Of a stretch of 64,000 nucleotides of DNA, positions 48,595 to 58,000 are shown piece after piece. The translations under genes and the position numbers were made by a program. Positions within the stretch are counted from its first letter, which is position 1. Every line of letters begins with the position of its first letter. The notes beneath the pieces are model-generated. The model ran no database searches and was not told the DNA's origin. It saw nothing but the letters and a program-made list of their open reading frames with translations. The stretch is from RPQJ01 sp963754125 (GTDB lineage Bacteria > Pseudomonadota > Gammaproteobacteria > Steroidobacterales > Steroidobacteraceae). The stretch is taken from NCBI GenBank assembly GCA_963754125.1, contig CAVWEX010000001.1, positions 62,001-126,000 on the forward strand, in the 5' to 3' direction.

Positions 48595-49244
48595 CGTCGC
48601 GCTCGACCGCGCGCCACACCGAGACCGGCGAGCCCGAGGCCCAGCAGCGCGAGCGAGCCGGGTTCCGGCACCACGCCCGGCTTGTCCGAGCCGAAGGTGA
48701 TGTTGTCGAATCCGATGAAATTGGCCGCACCGCCGAAGTCGATCGACCGGGCGGTCCCGCCAAAGGCAACACCGATGGCCGTCCAGTTGCAGTACGCGCC
48801 CGTGGGGTCGCCCACGCACCGCTCTTCGAACTGGGCCACGAGGTCGAGGTTGGCCAGCAGGCCGCCCGTGGCATTGAGCCCTTCGTAGACACGCACGGTG
48901 CCCGCTTCCGCCGCGGAGTAGAAGAACGAGAAGCCGGTCGTGAAGCCCGCGGCGACGTTGAGGATCGCCTCGTCCGCTTCCAGGAAGAACATGACCGTGC
49001 TGTCCGAAGGCTCGTTGGCGAAGTTGCCGTTTCCGCCTTCATCGGAGTCGACGAGGGCCAGCGTCTCGGGCGAGAAGCTGATGCCATAGTCCGGTCCACC
49101 GTCACCGGCGTAGAACTCGCCGACCGGGTTGAGGTCGCCGACCCCTTCGAACGTCAGGACGATCACCGCCGACGACGCCATCGTGGGCGCGGACAGCGCA
49201 ACGACGGCGACCAGACCCAACACGGACTTCTTCGACTGCTTCAT
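48591..49244 (-). CDS. PEP-CTERM sorting-domain protein
   Basis: 217 residues from ATG 49244. Signal peptide MKQSKKSVLGLVAVVALSAP ending near TMASSAV. The mature part is beta-rich (VLTFEGVGDLNPVGEFYAGD; DSTVMFFLEADEAILNVAAG; GFDNITFGSDK). The end VVPEPGSLALLGLGLAGLGV followed by ARGRARR is a full PEP-CTERM signal: Pro-Glu-Pro, one span and a basic tail, recognised by exosortase/archaeosortase-type enzymes. No exosortase gene is in view. Such proteins are usually exported surface or matrix proteins. Its stop overlaps that of tagH. Confidence 0.92.
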   Translation of the reverse strand: MKQSKKSVLGLVAVVALSAPTMASSAVIVLTFEGVGDLNPVGEFYAGDGGPDYGISFSPETLALVDSDEGGNGNFANEPSDSTVMFFLEADEAILNVAAGFTTGFSFFYSAAEAGTVRVYEGLNATGGLLANLDLVAQFEERCVGDPTGAYCNWTAIGVAFGGTARSIDFGGAANFIGFDNITFGSDKPGVVPEPGSLALLGLGLAGLGVARGRARR

Positions 49245-49493
49245 GGTGCTTCCTGAGTGACGAGGCTCGGCGCTTTCGAAGGTAAGCAAGATTCCTGCCA
49301 ATCAGATGTTCTCCAGTGAAATCAGCCGGTTGTCAGTGATATATCGCGCGGTCATGAATCAGGGTGTAAGGAAATTCGACAGCCTCTGGTCGGCTCGACG
49401 TGGCACGGCGGCATGCGATCCGGTCGAGCAACCCGCGTTGTCAATCGGGATCAGCGACGAGCACCGCGGTTCGAAGGCGCGTAAAAAGGAACA

Positions 49494-49688
49494 ATGATTC
49501 CGACCCAACTGCCGACCGACCTCTCCACGGCGCTCCGATCCTACCTGCAGGCCTTCGGCCATCCCGTGCCTGCGGAAGTCATCGAGATGTACGCATCGCG
49601 TTCCGGGCCGCTGCTGCTCGAGATCCGACAGGCCATCGCGCTGCAGCGTCCCGTCAAGGCGTGGCTCGAGCGATCGAGGGTCGGCTAG
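49494..49688 (+). CDS. Small conserved-looking protein of 64 residues
   Basis: ATG 49494 follows AGGA with good spacing. The product reads MIPTQLPTDLSTALRSYLQA, FGHPVPAEVIEMYASRSGPL, LLEIRQAIALQRPVKAWLER and SRVG. It is amphipathic and helical, with a charge and Pro pattern of a real small protein, and I have the impression of similar genes in related bacteria. It has no signal peptide or metal motif. Its stop lies four bases before the sulP stop on the other strand. Confidence 0.6.
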   Translation: MIPTQLPTDLSTALRSYLQAFGHPVPAEVIEMYASRSGPLLLEIRQAIALQRPVKAWLERSRVG

Positions 49689-49692
49689 ATCC

Positions 49693-51423
49693 TCATCCCG
49701 CGCCGGCCGCGTCGGCGTCGGCCGCCGCGTCCAACTCCGCCCGATAGGTCAGCTCGGCCAGACGCAGCGTGGGAAAGAACCGGATGCCGGTCAGCACGCC
49801 GCTCAGGTCGCGGCGCGCGGCACGATCGGCCCATTCGGCATCGCGTCCGGCCGCGGCCACCACGATCCCGCGGTCCCGCAGCGAATCGAACGCGTCGCGG
49901 AGCGCAAACAGCCCGGTCGTGTCGATCATGCTGACCGGCAGCAGATCGATGACGAACCACCGGATCCCGGGTCCGGCTTCGGCCACCGCCCTGCGCACCG
50001 CCTTCTTGAAGTGCGGCGCACTGAAAAACACGATCGGCCCGTTGTAGCGGAACATCAGCATGCCGTCGGGCGACTTCGCCTCCGCGTGCCGCTCGATCGA
50101 CTGGTAGCCGCCGTGCCCGGCGAGCTCGCCGAGAATCTCGACCTTCGGCCGAGCGGTCAGGCGCACGAAGCGCAGCAGCGCAAGCACGACCACGAACAGG
50201 ATCGCCTGGATCGCCCCGAACAGCAGGACTCCCACGGTCGCGATGATCGCCAGCCAGAATTCCTGCGGCTCGATGCGGTGGATGGCACGCAGGTCCCTCC
50301 AGTTGATGATCGAGAGGCCGGTGACGATCAGGATCGCCGCGAGCGACACTGTCGGCACGAAGCGCAACGGCGCCGTCAGGAACACCAGCACGACCGCGAC
50401 GAACACCGCCGACACCAGGCCCGCCACCTGCGTTCGCCCGTCGGCCGCCTCCGCGATCGCCGTGCGCGGTCCCGAGCCGGTCACGACGAAGGTCTGCGAA
50501 ATCGCGGCGGCGAGATTCGCCGCGCCGAGCGCCGCGATCTCGCGGTCGGGATCGACGTCGTACCGGTTCTTGTCCGCGAAGCTGCGCGCGACCAGCATCA
50601 TGCTCGAGAAGCTCACCAGCGCGAGACCCGCGGCCTCGGCGAGCAGTACCGGCAGCACGTTGAGTGGCACGCTGGGGATCGCCAGCTCCGGCAGGCCGCC
50701 CGGCACCAGGCCGATCATCGCGATTCCGGCACGTTCGAGCCGGAAGACCTGCGCGACCAGTGCCGCGACCACCATCGCTACCAGTGCCGCCGGGATGCGC
50801 GGCAGGTACCGCTGCGCCGCGAGCAGTGCCGAGAGCGACAGTAGCCCGACACCCAGCGTCGGCAGATGCGTGCGGGGCAGGCCGACGAGGAACTCGTAGA
50901 CACGCGGGAAGAAGCCGGTCGATTCGAGCGAGATCCCGAACAGCGGCCCCATCTGGCCGAGGACGATGCTGAGAGCCAGACCGTTCATGAAGCCGACGAG
51001 GATCGGCTTGGAGAGGAAATCCGCGATGGCCCCGAGCCGCAGGAAGCTCGCGGCGACACACATCAGGCCGACCAGCAGGGTCAGCATCATCGTCATCGCC
51101 AGGTACTGGGACGGGTCGCCACCCGCCAGCGGCGCAATCGCCGATGCAACCAGGGCAGCCGCCGCCGCGGAAGCACCGATCATGAGCTGGGGCGACGTTC
51201 CGAAGGCCGCGTAGGCCACGACCGGCAGGATGCTCGCGTACAAGCCGGTGGCCGGCGACAGTCCCGCGAGCTGCGCATTTGCGATGCCCACCGGGACCGT
51301 GACGGCCGCTACGGCAATCCCGGCCCTGAGATCGTGCGGGAAGTCGTCCCGACGGTAGGCGAGCAGGCGTGCCAGCCCGGGCGCCATGCGCAGGAGCCAC
51401 GCGGGGACGGTCGCGGTGGGCAA
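49693..51423 (-). CDS. SulP-family anion transporter with STAS domain
   Basis: 576 residues. Start ATG 51423. About 12-14 spans from residue 35 to 420: LRAGIAVAAVTVPVGIANAQ (Ala/Pro-rich first span), LAGLSPATGLYASILPVVAY, FGTSPQLMIGASAAAAALVA, and SFSSMMLVARSFADKNRYDV. The cytoplasmic C-terminal STAS domain follows (FRYNGPIVFFSAPHFKKAVR; VIDLLPVSMIDTTGLFALRD, with the conserved Asp-Thr). SulP proteins carry sulfate, bicarbonate or dicarboxylates; residues do not let me decide. Note that an SbtA bicarbonate system is elsewhere in this window and sulfate-activation genes lie at 1520-4325. Confidence 0.92.
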   Translation of the reverse strand: MPTATVPAWLLRMAPGLARLLAYRRDDFPHDLRAGIAVAAVTVPVGIANAQLAGLSPATGLYASILPVVAYAAFGTSPQLMIGASAAAAALVASAIAPLAGGDPSQYLAMTMMLTLLVGLMCVAASFLRLGAIADFLSKPILVGFMNGLALSIVLGQMGPLFGISLESTGFFPRVYEFLVGLPRTHLPTLGVGLLSLSALLAAQRYLPRIPAALVAMVVAALVAQVFRLERAGIAMIGLVPGGLPELAIPSVPLNVLPVLLAEAAGLALVSFSSMMLVARSFADKNRYDVDPDREIAALGAANLAAAISQTFVVTGSGPRTAIAEAADGRTQVAGLVSAVFVAVVLVFLTAPLRFVPTVSLAAILIVTGLSIINWRDLRAIHRIEPQEFWLAIIATVGVLLFGAIQAILFVVVLALLRFVRLTARPKVEILGELAGHGGYQSIERHAEAKSPDGMLMFRYNGPIVFFSAPHFKKAVRRAVAEAGPGIRWFVIDLLPVSMIDTTGLFALRDAFDSLRDRGIVVAAAGRDAEWADRAARRDLSGVLTGIRFFPTLRLAELTYRAELDAAADADAAGAG

Positions 51424-51516
51424 TGTGGGGTTGCTGATGGCTCGGTCCGGGCGTCGCGATCCTGGGCGGGCATTGTGCCTCGCTGCGGGACGGCCCGCTA
51501 CGCGCGGCAGGGCCGG

Positions 51517-53508
51517 CTAATCCAAGTTGTCCGTGATCGATCGGGAGGTCTTATCGGCCGCGTTGCCGCCCAGCCGAACGACGCCGGAGTTTCGATACCC
51601 GTTCAACGCGCGCTCGTACGCCTTGGTGCAATCCGTCGTTCGCCCGTCGACATTGCGGCTGTTCAGCCGCTCCATGAAATTGCCAAAGTCGACCTGCACC
51701 GCATCGGAGCCACAGCGGGCGTGCAGCCAGAGATTCGTCCCAAGGTAGACGTCGTCGGCCGAGGTCGCGACGAATCCGCTCAGCAGGGTCGGCAGGACGG
51801 CCGCGGACGGCACGGCCGAACAACATCGCAGCTGCCGTCCCGGGACCGAGGAGATGAAATGGAAGAAGGTCGTGCGCGTGTCCGCAAATTTCCGGAGTGC
51901 GCTGTAGTCGTACTGGAATCCGCCGGTGCTCGCGAACGTGTGGGGCTGATGGTCACCGAACACCAGCAGCACGAAGGGTCGACCCGTCCGAGACTCGATC
52001 CCGTCGAGGTAATCGACCAGGAAGCGCACCGCGGTCGTCGTGGAGCCGAGCCTCCGCAGATATTCGTGGAGCGCGCAGTTGGGCACGAAGTCCTCGGTGT
52101 CGGAAAAGCGAACCGGAAAATTCGACGTGTCGTCTGCACTGCAGTTGTGCGGGACGTGATTCTCGAGAAGCAGGACGTAGCCGAAGAACGGCTGCTCCGG
52201 GTCCGCACCGAGGGTCGCTGCCACGCTGGCGGCCATTTCGACATCGTTCTCGAGCCAGTCGCCTTTGCCCAGGTCGCTGCTGTCGAGGATGGTCTCAAAT
52301 CCGTAGCTCGCGTACGCATTGCGAGCGTTATAGAAATCGCCTCGATGGGGGAAGAACGCCCACGAGTGATAGCCGTGGTCCCGCAGATACGTCGCGATGC
52401 TGTGATCGACGAAGGGCGACAGGGACGCGTGGGAGTACATTCCCGAGTACCCGAATAGCCGGGAATCAAGCCCGACGATCGTTTCGAACTCGGTGATCCA
52501 CGTGCCGCCGCCGACGGCATTGACCCGCAGCAGTCCGCTCGCTGCAGTACGCTCGCCGGCACTGAACAGCTCGTCGTTCCACTTACCCGTCAGCCGGAAC
52601 ACCGCTCCCGGATCAAAGGTCGATTCTGCGAGCACGACCAGGATGTTCGGCAGCAACCTCGTGGCGGGATCCGCCCCGGACCCGAGGTCCATGTAGTTCA
52701 GGACGGCGCTGCGCACTTCCTCTGCGCTCGGAGGCAGGGAGTTGCCGTCGCTGCCGTAGATGTCACCCGTCGATTGCGACTCGAGGCGATACGAGTATGC
52801 GAGGAACGGCAGCACTCCCATGCGGTCTGCGAGTCGGGCCACGTTTTCCGGCTGCCAGGTGGACTGGTCACGCGCCGCCTCCGCATACACATTCTGCAGG
52901 TGCATGTGGATCATCAGGCCGAGGACGCACACGACGAGCACTCTCAGTGCATCGCCGGGCCCGATCCGCGCTCCCCGGGCGACGAGACGAGCACCCGCCG
53001 ACAGCGCGGCAACGAGCAGGCTGAGTAACCCGAGGGCAACGACCGCGGTGGTGAGGTATCGGGTCCAGTGCGGAAGCCCCAGCGCGTCCCAGAGCCCGGA
53101 CGGGTTCGCCAGCGCGATCCGGATGTCGAGCACCGTCACGGGCAGGCCGGTCAGGCCGGCCTTGACCCGGCTGATCCACGTCAGCAGCAGGTGCAGGCCG
53201 ACGACGCCCAGCAAGCTCAGCCACCCGAGGGGACGCGGAAGGAGGACGCAGACAGCAGCGATGTAGCCCAGCAGCGTCCACGAGGCCGTCGTCCCGGGCG
53301 ACACCGCCGCGAGTGCGAGCGCAAATGCAGCGAGGTACACCGCGACGCCCCAACGCGCGGAGGTGGCGCCGGATGCCGAAGTGCCTGCTGAAAGTGCGAT
53401 GGCGGTGGCTGACAGCACCGCGCCGAATAGAAACAACAGTAATGGCCCGACCCCGACGTGCATCACGGCGGCGTCAGTCAAGCCGTCCGCGGCAAGCGCC
53501 GAAGGCAT
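51517..53508 (-). CDS. LTA-synthase-like membrane sulfatase-fold enzyme
   Basis: 663 residues. Five N-terminal spans (~residues 18-205), then an alkaline-phosphatase-superfamily domain: NILVVLAESTFDPGAVFRL (metal site; usual catalytic Thr region), VGGGTWITEFETIVGLDSRL, DHGYHSWAFFPHRGDFYNAR, FFGYVLLLENHVPHNC and VLLVFGDHQPHTFASTG (metal Asp and His). This is the LtaS/phosphoglycerol-transferase pattern. In Gram-negatives such enzymes add phosphoglycerol or phosphoethanolamine to periplasmic glucans or surface glycans. No glycan-biosynthesis neighbours are present, so the acceptor is unknown. Confidence 0.9.
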   Translation of the reverse strand: MPSALAADGLTDAAVMHVGVGPLLLFLFGAVLSATAIALSAGTSASGATSARWGVAVYLAAFALALAAVSPGTTASWTLLGYIAAVCVLLPRPLGWLSLLGVVGLHLLLTWISRVKAGLTGLPVTVLDIRIALANPSGLWDALGLPHWTRYLTTAVVALGLLSLLVAALSAGARLVARGARIGPGDALRVLVVCVLGLMIHMHLQNVYAEAARDQSTWQPENVARLADRMGVLPFLAYSYRLESQSTGDIYGSDGNSLPPSAEEVRSAVLNYMDLGSGADPATRLLPNILVVLAESTFDPGAVFRLTGKWNDELFSAGERTAASGLLRVNAVGGGTWITEFETIVGLDSRLFGYSGMYSHASLSPFVDHSIATYLRDHGYHSWAFFPHRGDFYNARNAYASYGFETILDSSDLGKGDWLENDVEMAASVAATLGADPEQPFFGYVLLLENHVPHNCSADDTSNFPVRFSDTEDFVPNCALHEYLRRLGSTTTAVRFLVDYLDGIESRTGRPFVLLVFGDHQPHTFASTGGFQYDYSALRKFADTRTTFFHFISSVPGRQLRCCSAVPSAAVLPTLLSGFVATSADDVYLGTNLWLHARCGSDAVQVDFGNFMERLNSRNVDGRTTDCTKAYERALNGYRNSGVVRLGGNAADKTSRSITDNLD

Positions 53509-53600
53509 TGCGGCAACTCCAGGGAATCAAGTGGGACACACCACGTTGCGCCGCCGACCGGTCATCAGATCCTTGACGGACCGCATGGATTCTCTTTTGA

Positions 53601-53690
53601 TGGCGGAGAGGGTGGGATTCGAACCCACGAGGGCCGTGAGGCCCCGCCGGTTTTCAAGACCGGTGCATTCAACCGCTCTGCCACCTCTCC
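53601..53690 (-). tRNA. tRNA-Ser (UGA anticodon)
   Basis: 90 bases on the minus strand, acceptor GGAGAGG pairing with the 3' CCTCTCC, discriminator G and encoded CCA. The anticodon TGA is at 53654-53656 within CTTGAAA, reading UCA and related Ser codons. A long variable arm (GGGGCCTCACGGCCC region) marks it as class II, as expected for Ser. GGTTCGAATCC is the T arm. It sits 22 bases past the serS stop on the same strand. Confidence 0.97.
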
Positions 53691-53712
53691 GTCGCGTGCA
53701 TCTTAATCCGAC

Positions 53713-54993
53713 CTACCCGGCGACGAACTCCGCACCACCCATATACGGCTTGAGCGCGTCCGGCACTCGCACGCTGCCGTCCGCCTGCTGATAGTTCTCC
53801 AGCACCGCGACCAGCGCGCGCCCCACCGCGACGCCCGAGCCGTTCAGCGTGTGCAGGGGCTCGGGCTTGCCGGTCGCGGGGTTGCGCCAGCGCGCCTGCA
53901 TGCGCCGCGCCTGGAACGCCTCGTAGTTGCTGCACGAGGAGATCTCCCGGTACTTCTGCTGCCCGGGCAGCCACACCTCCAGGTCGTAGGTCTTGGTGCT
54001 GCCGAAGCCGACGTCGCCGCCGCACAGCGCCACGACGCGGTAGGGCAGCCCGAGTCCCTGCAGCACCTGCTCGGCGTGGCCGGTGAGTTCCTCGAGCGCG
54101 GCGTAGGAGTCCTCGGGCCGCACCATCTGCACCAGTTCGACCTTCTCGAACTGGTGCTGCCGGATCATCCCGCGCGTGTCCTTGCCGTGCGAGCCCGCCT
54201 CGGAGCGGAAGCACGGCGTGTGCGCGGCGTACCTGCGCGGCAGCATAGCGGCCTCGAGGATCGTATCGCGCGCGAGGTTGGTCACCGGCACCTCGGCGGT
54301 CGGGATCAGGAAGTACTCCGACTCGCCGCCCACCACGCGAAAGAGATCCGCCTCGAACTTGGGCAGCTGCCCGGTCCCGGTGAGGGCCTGCCGCGACACG
54401 AGGTAGGGCGCATAGACCTCGGTGTAGCCGTGCTTCGAGGTGTGCAGGTCCACCATGTACTGGATCAGCGCCCGGTGCAGGCGCGCAACCCCGCCCTTGA
54501 GCACCACGAAGCGTGCGCCCGAGATCCGCGCCGCCGCCTCGAAATCCATCAGCGCGAGCTTCTCGCCGATCGCCACATGATCGAGCGGCGTGAAATCGAA
54601 CTCGCGCGGCGTGCCCCAGCGGCGCAGCTCGACGTTGGCCGACTCGTCACGCCCGTCAGGCACGCTGTCGTGCAGCGTGTTCGGCAACCCCATCACCAGC
54701 TCGTCGAACTCGGCCGTGGCGATGGCCTGCTCCTGCTCGAGGCCCGTCAGCCGGGCGGCGAGCGCCTCGCCCTCGGCGAGCAGCGCGGTGATGTCCTCTC
54801 CCCTGCCCTTCGCCATGCCGACTTTCTTGGCGTGCGCGTTGCGGGCGGCGCGTGTCTCGTCGGCCGCCACCTGCGCAGTCTTGCGGCGCTCCTCGAGGGC
54901 GCGCAGGCGCTCCACGTCGAGCACGAAGCCGCGGCGCGCGAGGTTGCGCGCGATCGCGTCGGGATCGGTTCGGAGCAGCTTGGCGTCGAGCAT
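53713..54993 (-). CDS. serS: Seryl-tRNA synthetase
   Basis: 426 residues. N-terminal coiled-coil arm that grips the long variable arm of tRNA-Ser (~residues 30-100), then the class II catalytic core: motif 2 in HTPCFRSEAGSHGKDTRGMI and RQHQFEKVELVQMV, and motif 3 in HTLNGSGVAVGRALVAVLEN. ATG 54993 fits the family start MLDAKLLRTDPDAIARNLA. The next gene on the same strand is tRNA-Ser(UGA), its own substrate. Confidence 0.97.
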   Translation of the reverse strand: MLDAKLLRTDPDAIARNLARRGFVLDVERLRALEERRKTAQVAADETRAARNAHAKKVGMAKGRGEDITALLAEGEALAARLTGLEQEQAIATAEFDELVMGLPNTLHDSVPDGRDESANVELRRWGTPREFDFTPLDHVAIGEKLALMDFEAAARISGARFVVLKGGVARLHRALIQYMVDLHTSKHGYTEVYAPYLVSRQALTGTGQLPKFEADLFRVVGGESEYFLIPTAEVPVTNLARDTILEAAMLPRRYAAHTPCFRSEAGSHGKDTRGMIRQHQFEKVELVQMVRPEDSYAALEELTGHAEQVLQGLGLPYRVVALCGGDVGFGSTKTYDLEVWLPGQQKYREISSCSNYEAFQARRMQARWRNPATGKPEPLHTLNGSGVAVGRALVAVLENYQQADGSVRVPDALKPYMGGAEFVAG

Positions 54994-55088
54994 GGCGGCG
55001 GAATCCTGTGGGCGCGGCGGGGGGGGCGGCGAATTGTACGAGAAGACGGACATGGCCTCACGCGCCACGCGTCCGCTACAGTCCGCCC

Positions 55089-58000
55089 ATGGTCTCCGGT
55101 CTTTTCCTCTCGGTGCTTGCCGTCGCCTATCTCGGGCTGCTGTTCGCGGTGGCATTCTTCGGCGAGCGTCGTTCGATCTACCCGGGCCGGGCGCGCTGGC
55201 GGCCGTACGTGTACGCGCTCGCGCTCGGCGTGTACTGCACCACCTGGACGTTCCTGGGCGCCGTCGGCACGGCGGTGCGGGACGGTTGGTCGTACCTGCC
55301 GATCTACCTCGGCCCGGCACTGGTGTTCCTCGTGGGCACGCCCTTCCTCGTGCGGCTGGTGTCCGTCGCCCGCGCGCACAACGTCACCTCGATCGCCGAT
55401 TTCGTTTCCTCGCGCTTCGGCAAGAGCCCGGCACTGGCGGCGCTGGTCACGGTGATGGCGCTCACCGCCGCCGTGCCCTACCTGTCGCTGCAGTACAAGG
55501 CCGTGGGCGCCAGCATCGACGTGCTGACCGGCTCCGACGGCGCACACCCGGTCTGGTACGCGGACACGGCGCTGTGGGTCGCCCTGCTCATGGCGCTGTT
55601 CGCCGTGCTGTTCGGCACGCGACGCCTCGACGCCACGGAGCACCACGAGGGCGTGATGGTGGCGATCGCCTTCGAGTCCGTGGTGAAGCTGCTCGCGTTC
55701 GTGGCGGTCGGCGTGTTCGCGCTGCTGCACCTCGACCAGGCGCCCGCGATCAGCGCCACGCGGCTCGGCGACCTGCAGGATCTCGCGAGCCCGTCGTTTG
55801 CGGCCTCGACCCTGCTCGCGGCCGCGGCGATCGTGTGCCTGCCGCGCCAGTTCCTGGTCGGCGTGGTCGAGTGCGCCGACCCGGCGGACCTGCGCAAGGC
55901 ACGCTGGCTGTTCCCGGCCTACCTCGCGGTTTTCTCGCTGTGCGTGGTACCTGTGGTGCTCGCCGGCCTCGGGTCGGGCCTCGGCGAGCACCACCCGCCC
56001 GATGCCTTCGTGCTCACCCTTCCCATGGCGCACGGCGAGACCGGCCTCGCGATCCTCGTGTTCCTGGGCGGCCTGTCGGCGGCCACGGCGATGGTGGTCG
56101 TCTCGAGCATCGCTCTCGCGACCATGATCACCAACGACCTCGTGATGCCCGCGCTGTGGCGCAGCAGCTGGCTTGGCCCGGACACAGGCGCCGACGTGCG
56201 GCGCCTCGTGCTGTGGCTCAGGCGCGTGGCGATCGTGCTGCTGGCCGTGCTGGCCTATGCCTATCACCGCCGCACCGGCACGCCCGCGAGCCTCGCCTCG
56301 ATCGGGCTGCTGGCGTTCGCCGCCGTGGCGCAGTTCGCGCCGGCGATCCTCGCGGGCCTGTACTGGCGAGGCGCCACGCGCGACGGGGTGTTCTGGGGTC
56401 TCAGCACGGGCTACGTCGTGTGGATCTACACGCTGCTGCTGCCGACCTTCGGCGCGGGGCCGTTCGTCGGCACCCCGCTGCTCGCGGGCGCGGCGCTCGC
56501 CACCGGTTGCAACGTGTTCGCGATGGTGGTCGTGTCGCGCCTGCGCGGTGTCTCTCTGCGTGAGCGCATGACGGCTACGGCATTCCTGCGCGGCGCGCTG
56601 CCGGTGCCTGGCGTGGCGGATGCCGGCGGCGCGCGCGTGGGCGACCTGCTGGCGGTCACCGAGCGCATCCTCGGTGCGGAAACGGCGCAGGCCGCGCTGC
56701 GCGATTACTGCCGGCACGCCGGGCGACCCATGCCGCGCCCGGGGGAACCGGCCGACCGCGGCCTGCTGCAATCCATGGAGCGCGTGGTGGCCGGCGCGAT
56801 CGGCGCGTCGTCGGCGCGGCTCATGTTCACCCACGCCCTGCGCGGCCGAGGCATCGCGGCGGAGGACGTCGCCGAGCTGCTCGACGAGACGTCGCAGGAG
56901 CTGCGCTTCAACCGGCAGCTGCTGCAGGCGACCATGGAGAACGTCTCACAGGGCATCGCGGTGGCCGACGCGGAATCGCGGATCGTCGCCTGGAACCGGC
57001 GTTACCTCGAGATGTTCGGGTATCCGGAAGGCATGGTGTACGTGGGCCGACCCGTCGCGGACCTGATCCGCTGGAACGCCGAGCGCGGCGAGTTCGGCAA
57101 CACCGATCCCGACGTCGAGGTCGACAAGCGGCTGACCCACATGCGCTCGGGCAGCGCCTACGTGATCCAGCGCACCCGGCGCACCGGCCGCGTGTACGAG
57201 ATCCAGGGCCGCCCCATGCCCGACGGCGGCTACGTGAGCACGTACACCGACATCACCGACTTCAAGCAGACCGAGCAGGCGCTGCGCGAGGCGACGCAGA
57301 CGCTGGAGCAGCGGGTCGCCGACCGCACGCACGAGCTGGAGACGGCGCTCGAGGCGCAGCGCGCCGCCAAGCGGCTCGCCGAGGAAGCCAACGCGACCAA
57401 GACCCGCTTCGTAGCAGCCGCGAGCCACGACCTGCTGCAACCGCTCAACGCCGCGCGGCTGTTCGCCTCGGCGCTGGAGGAGCGCGCGGAGGACGACACG
57501 GTGAAGACGCTCGCAGCGCGCATCGACAGCTCGATGCGCGCCGCCGAGGAAGTGCTCGACGACATGCTCGACATCGCGCGGCTCGAGAGCGGCACGATGC
57601 GCACGGAGATCGCGGACTTCGACCTGGCCGAGATGTTCGAGGGACTCGAGCGCCAGTTCGCGCCGCTGGCGCAGCGGCGCGGACTGCGCCTGCGCGTCAC
57701 GCATCCGCCCTGCCGCGTCCGCAGCGATCGCGTGCTGCTGCGCAGGGTGCTGCAGAACCTGATCTCGAATGCGTTGCGCTACACGCAGCGCGGGGGCGTG
57801 CTGGTCGGCTGCCGGCGCCGCGGCGCCTCGTTCGACATCGAGGTCTGGGACTCGGGCCCGGGCATTGCCGAGCAGCACCAGCGGACGATCTTCGACGAGT
57901 TCCGGCGCCTCGACCGCGGGTCGCCCTGGGGCGAACAGGGCCTCGGTCTCGGGCTATCCATCTGCGACCGCATCGCGCGCCTGCTCGACCTCGAACTCGG

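Noticed and set aside
49306..49497. 63-codon frame upstream of the small gene at 49494
   Set aside because: No ribosome site, mixed composition and no recognisable pattern; the region more probably holds the promoter of the 49494 gene.
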